Source of the DNA: CAYNXB01 sp964401045
Lineage (GTDB): Bacteria; Pseudomonadota; Alphaproteobacteria; Sphingomonadales; Sphingomonadaceae
DNA: 12,621 nt
Assembly (NCBI GenBank): GCA_964401045.1
Contig: CAYNXB010000078.1
Coordinates: 1-12,621, forward strand
Reading direction: 5' to 3'
Shown in pieces: positions 1-6,007 of the stretch (its first letter is position 1; the number at the start of each line of letters is the position of its first letter). A program made the position numbers and the translations under genes. The notes under the pieces were generated by a model, which ran no database searches, was not told the origin of the DNA, and saw nothing but the letters and a program-made list of their open reading frames with translations.

Positions 1-352
1 TCAGGCCCTTGCCCTGGGTGGCGCGGATCGCGGTGCACAGGTTGGTCTTGCCCGAAAGGCACGACTTACACTGGCGGCATTCGGGCGTGTAGAGCGGGAT
101 CACGTGATCGCCCGCCTTGACCGAGGTCACGCCCGCGCCGACTTCGCGCACGATCCCAGCGCCCTCGTGACCGAGGACGGAAGGGAAGATGCCTTCGGAA
201 TCGAACCCGTCGAGCGTGTAGGCGTCGGTGTGGCAAATGCCGGTCGCCATGATCTCGACCAGCACTTCGCCCGCCCTGGGACCTTCGAGGTCCAGTTCGA
301 CGATCTCCAGCGGCTGCTTCGGCGCAAAGGCGACCGCGGCGCGGGTCTTCAT
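1..352 (-). CDS. frmA: S-(hydroxymethyl)glutathione dehydrogenase / class III alcohol dehydrogenase (partial, N-terminal 117 residues)
   Basis: This zinc enzyme oxidises S-hydroxymethylglutathione (formed from formaldehyde and glutathione) with NAD+ in the cytoplasm, and is the usual bacterial route for formaldehyde disposal. Translating from the ATG at 352-350 gives MKTRAAVAFAPKQPLEIVEL and onward. The catalytic-zinc region GICHTDAYTLDG follows at about residues 38-49, then GHEGAGIV, then the structural-zinc cysteines in ECRQCKSCLSGKTNLC (four Cys with spacing C-x2-C-x2-C-x7-C). The motif ICHTDAYTLDG is typical of class III rather than other medium-chain dehydrogenases. The frame is open to the left edge, so the cofactor domain and the stop lie outside the window. 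The gene starts 20 bases after the MFS transporter stop, with GGAG about 10 bases upstream, and is probably co-transcribed with the transporter and the MarR gene. A broader alcohol dehydrogenase role is possible, but class III assignment is secure. Confidence 0.92.
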   Translation of the reverse strand, partial: MKTRAAVAFAPKQPLEIVELDLEGPRAGEVLVEIMATGICHTDAYTLDGFDSEGIFPSVLGHEGAGIVREVGAGVTSVKAGDHVIPLYTPECRQCKSCLSGKTNLCTAIRATQGKGL

Positions 353-372
353 TAGGTCAGGTCTCCGTCAGG

Positions 373-1791
373 TCAGTCAATCGGTTCGCCGGCGAGGGCC
401 TCGAGGTCGGCGTCGGCGTCGCGCAACGGCACCAGCCATACGAGCACGGCGCCCAGGATCGCCCCGCTGCACATGATCAGCGAAACAGTAAGCAGGTTGT
501 CGTTGCCGAGCACGGTGAACAGGAACCCCGCGATAAGCGGTGCACCGGCTGCGCCGGCGCGGCCCACGCCCAGCACGAAGCCGGTGCCGGTGGCGCGGGC
601 ATAGGCCGGGAACCCCCGCGCGAAGGCGGCATAATAGCCGACGATCGCGGCATTGAGGAAGAACATCGTCAGGAAAGCGGCGAAGCGCCAGGTGCCCAGT
701 GTGGTGTGGCCCATGCCAAACCAGGCAACCGCCACGACGCCCAGCACGCAGGCGCCGATCGTCGGCCCCTTGATGTCGAACTTCTTGAGGAACAGGCCGA
801 ACAGGCCGCCGCCGATCGCACCACCGATGTTGGCATAGGTCAGCGTGCTCGCCGCATCGGGCTGACTGAAGCCGGTATCGGACACGATCTGCACCGCGAA
901 CTTGAGGATGTAATAGAAGGTCAGCGTGTGGAACATATAGCCGAACGCGAGCATCAGCGTGACCGGACGCAGGCGCGGGTTGGACAGGATGTCAGTGACC
1001 TTCAGCTTCTTCGCGCGGTCTGACATCGCTGGCAGGTCGGGGAGCGCCGGCTTGTTGAACGCGCGCAGCGACTTGTTGATCTTCGCAAGGGCCCCTTCGG
1101 GACGCCGCGCGGCGTAATAGGCCGGCGTTTCAGGCACCAGCAGCATGACCAGCGGGATCATGGCCGCGGTGACCACGGACCCGAACAGGAACACCGAGCG
1201 CCAGCTGCCCAGTTCGAAACTGACGCCGAGCCCCGCGATGCCGAGGAAGAAGGGCTCCTGGCCCGGAACCAGCAGCCAGCCCTGCGCGGCGAACCCGCCG
1301 ATCACGCCGCCGACCGGATAACCTATGACATAAAGCGCCATCGCGATGCTGCGGCTCGCCTTGCTGGAGGATTCGGCCGTCACGGCGTTGGTCGCGGCGA
1401 GCATTCCGCCGATGCCTAGTCCGGTGATGAAGCGCCAGACGGTCAGTTCGCTGACTCCGGTCGCGGAATGGGCGAGATACATGCCCACAGTCATGATAGC
1501 CAGACACAGCAGCATAGTGCTCTTGCGGCCGTAGCGGTCGGCCAGGCCGCCCAGGATGACCGATCCGAAGCCCATTCCGATCAGTTCCGCCGACAGCACG
1601 ACGCCCAGCGCCGCGCGCTCGATGCCCCACTCCTTGGTGATCCCGGGAGCCGCGAACGCGCTCGACAACACATCGAACCCGTCGAGCGCGTTGAGCAGGA
1701 TCATCAGGACGACGACGATCCACTGTCGCACGCCCATCGGGCTTTCGTCGATCACCGCTATCGGGTTAGTACCCGCTGCGCTCCCAGCCAT
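373..1791 (-). CDS. MFS transporter, aromatic acid:H+ symporter (AAHS) family
   Basis: This is a 472-residue inner-membrane permease, probably proton-driven uptake of an aromatic acid, similar in type to PcaK, BenK and VanK. It has the expected alternation of about 12 hydrophobic segments and a cytoplasmic central loop (about residues 225-265, rich in Arg/Lys). The AAHS signature DGFD sits in the first membrane segment at residues 37-40, where aspartates are needed in PcaK, followed by AAPGI. The MFS loop 2-3 motif is GGLADRYGRK at 81-90, and RFITGLGIGG at 120-129 is motif B-like. The start at 1791 is preceded by AGGAGAGGG, a strong ribosome site. It lies 27 bases downstream of marR and 20 bases upstream of frmA, pointing to one leftward operon. 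The substrate cannot be read from sequence. From the neighbouring lignostilbene dioxygenase I infer a stilbenoid acid or an aromatic acid such as vanillate or 4-hydroxybenzoate. Confidence 0.9.
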   Translation of the reverse strand: MAGSAAGTNPIAVIDESPMGVRQWIVVVLMILLNALDGFDVLSSAFAAPGITKEWGIERAALGVVLSAELIGMGFGSVILGGLADRYGRKSTMLLCLAIMTVGMYLAHSATGVSELTVWRFITGLGIGGMLAATNAVTAESSSKASRSIAMALYVIGYPVGGVIGGFAAQGWLLVPGQEPFFLGIAGLGVSFELGSWRSVFLFGSVVTAAMIPLVMLLVPETPAYYAARRPEGALAKINKSLRAFNKPALPDLPAMSDRAKKLKVTDILSNPRLRPVTLMLAFGYMFHTLTFYYILKFAVQIVSDTGFSQPDAASTLTYANIGGAIGGGLFGLFLKKFDIKGPTIGACVLGVVAVAWFGMGHTTLGTWRFAAFLTMFFLNAAIVGYYAAFARGFPAYARATGTGFVLGVGRAGAAGAPLIAGFLFTVLGNDNLLTVSLIMCSGAILGAVLVWLVPLRDADADLEALAGEPID

Positions 1792-1818
1792 GTCTTGATT
1801 CCCTCTCCTGATGCCCGC

Positions 1819-2280
1819 TCATTCGTGGATTCGAGCAAGCATTTCCACCAGTTTCTCGACTTCGGCCGGGCTGAAGCGGCCCTTGAGCCAGGCCTCATGC
1901 TCGGCGATCGCCGCCTTCGCGGCGCGGAGTGCTTCCTGCCCCTGGGGCATAAGGTGCAGCGCCTGTTTGCGCCCATCCGATTCCGAGCGTTCGCGCCGCA
2001 TCAGGTCGCGCTCTTGCAACCGGTTGACGATGGTCATCGTCGTCGCGCGATCCATGCTCAGGCGCTGCCCGACCTCGATCTGCGAAATGGCCGGGTTTTC
2101 GGCGACCAGCCACAACACCGAGACTTGCTTCTGCGTGAGGCCGAGATCGGCGAAGGTCTCCGTGAAATGGCGATAGACCGCGCCGTGGGCGAGCCGGATG
2201 TGGAACCCGACGATCTCCGCCAGGGAACCAATCTCCTCATCATCCTTGATCCTGGCCAATTGCTTGGCGCGCGAGGCCAT
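1819..2280 (-). CDS. MarR-family transcriptional regulator
   Basis: This 153-residue winged-helix DNA-binding protein has normal MarR length. The dimerisation helices are at the ends (about 15-45 and 115-150). A helix-turn-helix follows LTQKQVSVLWLVAENPAISQ, and the recognition helix is SMDRATTMTIVNRLQERD at about 75-92. The beta wing includes RRERSESDGRKQALHL at about 95-110, with the conserved D-x-R of the wing. MarR proteins of catabolic clusters usually repress divergent genes until an aromatic ligand, often a CoA thioester or phenolic, binds. Here the gene is divergent from the lignostilbene dioxygenase gene with only 67 bases between start codons, and is first in an apparent operon with the AAHS transporter and frmA. 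It is therefore the likely local regulator of both arms and of itself. The ATG is preceded by GGGGGAGAGCG, a good ribosome site. The ligand is unknown. Confidence 0.93.
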   Translation of the reverse strand: MASRAKQLARIKDDEEIGSLAEIVGFHIRLAHGAVYRHFTETFADLGLTQKQVSVLWLVAENPAISQIEVGQRLSMDRATTMTIVNRLQERDLMRRERSESDGRKQALHLMPQGQEALRAAKAAIAEHEAWLKGRFSPAEVEKLVEMLARIHE

Positions 2281-2294
2281 CGCTCTCCCCCATC

Positions 2295-2308
2295 GCGTAT
2301 TGCGTATT
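2295..2308. repeat. Exact tandem 7-bp repeat in the divergent control region
   Basis: GCGTATT occurs twice head to tail (2295-2301 and 2302-2308) in the short region between the MarR and dioxygenase genes. It lies over the likely -35 area of the rightward promoter. A tandem regulator-binding site is possible but unproven. Confidence 0.5.
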
Positions 2309-2327
2309 TGTTAGTGGAGCATACAAT
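2300..2327 (+). promoter_or_regulatory. Candidate sigma-70-type promoter for the dioxygenase operon
   Basis: TACAAT at 2322-2327 matches the -10 consensus at five of six bases. TTGCGT at 2300-2305 is a weak -35 (three of six) with a 16-base spacer. Transcription would start near 2334, giving a very short leader. The strong ribosome site AAGGAG at 2335-2340 sits 7 bases before the ATG at 2348. The -10 is the only well-matching element, so the call rests mainly on it and on position. Confidence 0.45.
2308..2326. promoter_or_regulatory. Candidate MarR operator, imperfect inverted repeat
   Basis: TTGTTAG (2308-2314) and CATACAA (2320-2326) form an imperfect inverted repeat (five of seven positions) around a 5-base centre. 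It is 19 bp long, the size usual for MarR dimers, and overlaps the -10 of the rightward promoter, as expected for repression. The call is by position and symmetry; no known consensus was matched. Confidence 0.35.
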
Positions 2328-2347
2328 CTCGCGCAAGGAGAGGATCG

Positions 2348-3829
2348 ATGGCCCAGTTCCCGCAGACCCCGTCGTTCACCGGCTTCAACACCCCGAGCCG
2401 GATAGAAGCCGACATCGCCGACCTGCAACACGAGGGCACGATTCCTCCCGGGCTCGACGGGGCGTTCTTTCGCGTGCAGCCCGATCCGCAATTCCCGCCC
2501 CGGCTCGCCGACGACATCTCCTTCAATGGCGATGGGATGATCACCCGCTTCCATTTCCATGACGGCCGGTGCGACTTCCGCCAACGCTGGGCCCGGACCG
2601 ACAAGTGGAAGCTGGAGAACGAGACCGGCCACGCGCTGTTCGGCGCCTACCGCAACCCGCTGACCGACGATCCGAGAGTGAAAGGCGAGATTCGCGGCAC
2701 TGCCAACACCAACGCCTGGCTGTTCGGCGGCAAGCTGTGGGCGCTGAAGGAGGATTCGCCGGCGCTTGTCATGGACCCGGCGACCATGGAGACGGTCGGG
2801 TACGAGAAATTCGGCGGCAGGATGACCGGCGAGACCTTCACCGCGCACCCCAAGCTCGACCCTGACACCGGCAACATGGTCGCGATCGGCTATGCCGCCA
2901 GCGGCCTGTGCACCGACGACGTCACCTATTACGAGGTCAACCCAGAGGGCGAACTGGTGCGGGAGGTGTGGTTCAAGGTTCCCTACTACTGCATGATGCA
3001 CGACTTCGGCATCACGCCTGATTACCTCCTGATCCACATCGTGCCCTCGATCGGATCGTGGGAGCGGCTGGAGGCGAACAAGCCGCACTTCGGATTCGAC
3101 ACCTCGCTGCCGGTCTATCTCGGGGTCATTCCGCGCCGGCCGGACGTGAAGCAGGAGGACATCCGCTGGTTCAAGCGCGACAACTGCTTCGCCAGCCACG
3201 TGCTCAACGCATGGCAGGACGGGACCAAGATCCACTTCCTGACGCCGGAAGCCAAGAACAACATGTTCCCGTTCTTCCCGGACGTGAACGACGCGCCGTT
3301 CAACCCGATGGAAGCCGCCAGCCGGCTGACCGACTGGACGGTCGACATGGCCAGCAACGGCGACGAGTTCGATAGCATCACCACGCTCACGGAGACTGTC
3401 GCCGAGTTCCCGCGCATCGATGACCGCTTCACCGGCCGCAAAACCCGTTACGGCTGGATGCTCGAGATGGACATGCGCCGTCCGCACGAGCTCAAGGGCG
3501 GCAGCGCCGGCGGGATGTTGATGAACTGCCTGTTCCTCAAGGATCTGGAAACCGGGGCAGAGCAGCACTGGTGGGCGGGCCCGACGAGCACGCTGCAGGA
3601 GCCGTGCTTCATCCCGCGCTCGAAGGACGCGCCCGAAGGCGACGGATGGATCGTGCAAGTGTGCAACCGCCTTGCCGAGCACCGCAGCGACCTGCTGCTG
3701 TTTGACGCGCTCGAGATCGAAAAGGGCCCGATCGCGACGATCCAGGTCCCGATCCGGCTGCGCTTCGGCCTCCACGGCAACTTTGCACCGAGCGAGGCGT
3801 TGGGGTTGAAGGAGAAGGTCGCAGCCTGA
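2348..3829 (+). CDS. Lignostilbene-alpha,beta-dioxygenase (carotenoid cleavage oxygenase family)
   Basis: This 493-residue non-haem iron(II) dioxygenase splits the central double bond of a 4-hydroxystilbene with O2 to give two aromatic aldehydes (for lignostilbene, vanillin). The four iron histidines of the carotenoid oxygenase beta-propeller are all present: H167 (FTAHPKLD), H218 (MMHDFG), H284 (ASHVLNAW) and H476 (LHGNFAP). Second-sphere glutamates fit E135 and E353. F59, Y101, K134 and F307 coincide with the substrate-pocket residues I remember for the Novosphingobium enzyme NOV1, whose iron ligands have the same numbers. Tyr101 and Lys134 bind the 4-hydroxyl, so a phenolic stilbene substrate is more likely than a carotenoid. 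There is no signal peptide, so the enzyme is cytoplasmic. The start has AAGGAG 7 bases upstream. It heads a rightward unit with the 116-residue gene and the cupin, and is divergent from marR. The exact stilbenoid (lignostilbene, its carboxylate, resveratrol type) is open. Confidence 0.94.
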   Translation: MAQFPQTPSFTGFNTPSRIEADIADLQHEGTIPPGLDGAFFRVQPDPQFPPRLADDISFNGDGMITRFHFHDGRCDFRQRWARTDKWKLENETGHALFGAYRNPLTDDPRVKGEIRGTANTNAWLFGGKLWALKEDSPALVMDPATMETVGYEKFGGRMTGETFTAHPKLDPDTGNMVAIGYAASGLCTDDVTYYEVNPEGELVREVWFKVPYYCMMHDFGITPDYLLIHIVPSIGSWERLEANKPHFGFDTSLPVYLGVIPRRPDVKQEDIRWFKRDNCFASHVLNAWQDGTKIHFLTPEAKNNMFPFFPDVNDAPFNPMEAASRLTDWTVDMASNGDEFDSITTLTETVAEFPRIDDRFTGRKTRYGWMLEMDMRRPHELKGGSAGGMLMNCLFLKDLETGAEQHWWAGPTSTLQEPCFIPRSKDAPEGDGWIVQVCNRLAEHRSDLLLFDALEIEKGPIATIQVPIRLRFGLHGNFAPSEALGLKEKVAA

Positions 3830-3845
3830 ACCGGAGGAACGAAAC

Positions 3846-4196
3846 GTGCCTCACGAATACGACGACCCGATAAGCACCGAAGCGATTGAAACCGCGGTGC
3901 GCATGGCCCGGGACCTGGCGCGGGGGCAGCCGGAGATCGCGCTGGAAACCCATGTGGCCGAGGCGGTCACCCGCACGTTCTGTTCCTGCTCGACCGCAAT
4001 CGAGGACGAAATCGAAGGCGGCGCTTCGGGGCTGCATCGAGCAATCCTCGATACGGTCACGGCCCGTGTCGCCCGATTCGATGCAGACGAGCAGTGGGAT
4101 CGGGTGGACGAAGCCTCCGACCAGTCCTTCCCTGCAAGCGACCCGCCGGCATGGATTCACCGCCCCTCCCAAGCGCGGCACCCGACGAAGAAATAG
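3846..4196 (+). CDS. Conserved small protein of unknown function with SFPASDPPAW tail motif
   Basis: This is a 116-residue protein I do not recognise. It starts with GTG at 3846, supported by GGAGG at 3833-3837 eight bases before it, and lies 16 bases after the dioxygenase stop, so translation from the same mRNA is very likely. The N-terminal 80 residues look helical, acidic and soluble, with a Cys pair C46-S-C48 and the segment AIEDEIEGG. The C-terminal part carries SDQSFPASDPPAW at 91-103, a tail motif I recall from many short uncharacterised alphaproteobacterial proteins, and ends in a basic stretch. There is no signal peptide or membrane segment. The context suggests a role tied to the dioxygenase or its regulation, but nothing in the sequence gives a catalytic function. 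Confidence 0.78.
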   Translation: MPHEYDDPISTEAIETAVRMARDLARGQPEIALETHVAEAVTRTFCSCSTAIEDEIEGGASGLHRAILDTVTARVARFDADEQWDRVDEASDQSFPASDPPAWIHRPSQARHPTKK

Positions 4197-4209
4197 AGGA
4201 GACCAGCCG

Positions 4210-4524
4210 ATGGCGCTGCATCATGCACTGCCGGGCGAAGCCGTGCGACTGGCGAGCCTCAGCCGCGATCATGCGACGGCGCTGGTCAAGACCGACCAGT
4301 TCGAAGCGATGCACCTGGTGGTGCGCGCCGGCGAAACGCTTGCCCCGCACCGGGTTGCGGGCGAATTCACCCTCCACTGCCTGACCGGGCGGATCAGACT
4401 TTCGCGCCCCGCTTCCAGGGACGTGACCCTGGAAGCGGGCGAGTGGCTCTATCTCGAGTCCGGGGAAGAGCACGGCGTCGAAGGCCTCGAGGACGCTGCC
4501 CTGCTGCTGACGATTCTGTTCTGA
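4210..4524 (+). CDS. Small cupin-fold protein
   Basis: This 104-residue single-domain cupin begins at ATG 4210, with GAGGAG just upstream and 13 bases after the preceding stop. It is therefore the third gene of the dioxygenase unit. Motif 1 is G41-ETLAP-H47-RV-AGE52 followed by G60. The usual HxH reads HRV, so the second metal histidine is replaced by V49. Motif 2 is G77-EWLYLESGEEH88. H47, E52, H56 and H88 could still hold a metal, or the protein may only bind a ligand. Such short cupins act as isomerases, small dioxygenases or sensor-like binding proteins, and the function here cannot be settled. A longer open frame extends upstream to about 3886, but it overlaps the 116-residue gene and has no start signal as good as that at 4210. 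A 13-bp inverted repeat lies inside the gene. Confidence 0.85.
   Translation: MALHHALPGEAVRLASLSRDHATALVKTDQFEAMHLVVRAGETLAPHRVAGEFTLHCLTGRIRLSRPASRDVTLEAGEWLYLESGEEHGVEGLEDAALLLTILF
4408..4439 (+). repeat. Perfect 13-bp inverted repeat (hairpin) inside the cupin gene
   Basis: CCCGCTTCCAGGG (4408-4420) is followed after the 6-base loop ACGTGA by its exact reverse complement CCCTGGAAGCGGG (4427-4439). No T-run follows, so it is not a standard terminator. It encodes the turn between the two cupin motifs. A hairpin this long and GC-rich is unlikely to be chance and could affect mRNA decay or downstream expression. Confidence 0.8.
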
Positions 4525-4670
4525 CCCGGCACGCGCCGTCGCTTCACGCCGTCCGACTGCCACTGCGGGCTTGTTCGGGGTCCCGGATTGCGGAAGAAAG
4601 AACAATGGTGGATTCCGGCACACCCGCTTTCGCGAGTGCAAGCAAGCCGGATGACGAAGGAGGGGGGACC

Positions 4671-5894
4671 ATGCTGTTTCGCACTATCCTGGCCGGCACG
4701 GCGCTGGCACTCGGCACCCTGGCGCTCGGCTCATGCACCCAGGGCGAAGGCGGCGGCGATACCGCGCCGCCGGAAACCGCCAAGACCTACGAACTCACGC
4801 CCGCGGTGATCGCGATGCGCTGGCAGCTGCTCAATCCGGACGTGAACAGCTTCACCTTCCGCGATACCGACAAGGTGTTCGAATCCCGCGCCGTGCCGCG
4901 CGGTGGCGCGGTGTGGGATCTGCCGAAGGGCGATCCGCTCGCGCTGCCCGATTACCCTGCTTTCGCCGAGCGCACGTTCACCAACGCGATGCTGGTGATC
5001 AAGGATGGCAAGGTGGTGTTCGAGAATTACCGCAACCGTTCCGACGACACGACCCACTTCATCTCGTTCTCGATGGCCAAGACGATCACCTCGCTGCTCG
5101 TCGGCATCGCGCTGGAGCAGGGCAAGATCGCTTCGCTCGACGACCGTGCCGACAAGTACGTGCCCGAACTGAAGGGCACGGGGTACGATGGGGTGACGAT
5201 CCGCCAGATCCTGCAGATGCGTTCAGGCGTCGACTACGACGAGCGCTACGATTTCGGCGCCAACCCGAGCTTCGCCGGCAAGCTCCACGAACAGGCGATC
5301 GTGCTCAACAAGATGCGCTTCGCCAGCGGCGCTCTGGAGACGAAGCGTGGCACACAGCCCGGCAGCACGTTCAACTATTCGACGCTCGACACGATGGTGC
5401 TCGGCTGGATCCTCGAGCAGGCCACCGGGGAGAAGCTCGAGACGTTCACCGACGCCAACCTGTGGCAGCCGCTCGGCGCCGAAGGAGACGCGTTCTGGAT
5501 CGCCGATGGCCCTCCGGGGAACGGCCGCGCATTGAACGGCATGGGCTTTAACGCGGTGCTGCGCGATTTCGGACGCCTGGGCCTGCTGATGCTTCATGAT
5601 GGCCAGCGCGGCGACACCCGCGTGATCCCCGAAGGATGGATGAAGCAGGCAACCGCGATGCTGCCCACCGGTGCGCCTGCGGGCCAGGGCTTCCCGGGTT
5701 ACGGGTACCAGATATGGCAAGTGGACGACGAGCCGGGCGCCTACGCTGCGGTCGGCCTCGCCGGGCAGTTCATCTATGTCAGCCCCAAGACCGAGACAGT
5801 GATCGTCAAGCTCAGCTATTACCCGCCGGTCCCGCCGCCGGGCACCGACGCCGACGTGCTGGGCTACTTCAAGGCCATCGCGCACGCGAAGTAA
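4671..5894 (+). CDS. Lipoprotein serine hydrolase, beta-lactamase / family VIII esterase fold
   Basis: This 407-residue exported protein starts with a lipoprotein signal (MLFRTILAGTALALGTLALG then S-C22). LGSC is a good lipobox, so C22 should be lipidated and the enzyme anchored in the periplasm. The start at 4671 follows AAGGAGGGGGG; in-frame codons further upstream would bury the signal peptide and are rejected. The nucleophile motif is S134-M-A-K137. The tyrosine general base is Y236 in NYST, where the class C YxN asparagine is replaced by Thr238. The third motif position reads GLAGQ at 362-366 instead of KTG. This arrangement resembles 6-aminohexanoate-dimer hydrolases and family VIII esterases more than true beta-lactamases, so an esterase or amidase on small substrates is likeliest. 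It sits 146 bases after the cupin, so belonging to that operon is uncertain. Confidence 0.88.
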   Translation: MLFRTILAGTALALGTLALGSCTQGEGGGDTAPPETAKTYELTPAVIAMRWQLLNPDVNSFTFRDTDKVFESRAVPRGGAVWDLPKGDPLALPDYPAFAERTFTNAMLVIKDGKVVFENYRNRSDDTTHFISFSMAKTITSLLVGIALEQGKIASLDDRADKYVPELKGTGYDGVTIRQILQMRSGVDYDERYDFGANPSFAGKLHEQAIVLNKMRFASGALETKRGTQPGSTFNYSTLDTMVLGWILEQATGEKLETFTDANLWQPLGAEGDAFWIADGPPGNGRALNGMGFNAVLRDFGRLGLLMLHDGQRGDTRVIPEGWMKQATAMLPTGAPAGQGFPGYGYQIWQVDDEPGAYAAVGLAGQFIYVSPKTETVIVKLSYYPPVPPPGTDADVLGYFKAIAHAK

Positions 5895-6007
5895 GGGGAG
5901 CGCTCGGGCCGGGGGCATCCGGAGACGGACTCACGCGCGGGGTTGTTGCGTCGCAGCGAAACCGCTAGGGGCGCGGCCCGATTCCCGCTCCCGAGAGTTA
6001 TCCGCAA

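Noticed and set aside
1468..2562. 364-residue plus-strand frame across the transporter start, marR and dioxygenase start
   Set aside because: It crosses three well-supported genes and the divergent promoter and has no protein-family character.
2240..3775. 511-residue open frame on the minus strand opposite the dioxygenase
   Set aside because: It is an antisense shadow of a gene with complete family motifs; Arg/Val/Glu-rich composition from high-GC codon bias, no recognisable domain and no start signal.
3886..4209. Upstream extension of the cupin frame
   Set aside because: It overlaps the 116-residue gene; the cupin fold and ribosome site both begin at 4210.
4443..4670. Upstream extension of the serine hydrolase frame, including an ATG at 4605
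   Set aside because: It would bury the lipoprotein signal peptide, overlaps the cupin gene and lacks the AAGGAGG site seen before 4671.
5895..6007. Possible terminator of the hydrolase and promoter of typA
   Set aside because: Only short GC-rich self-complementary bits (such as GAGCGCTC) and no good -10 element; nothing I can support.
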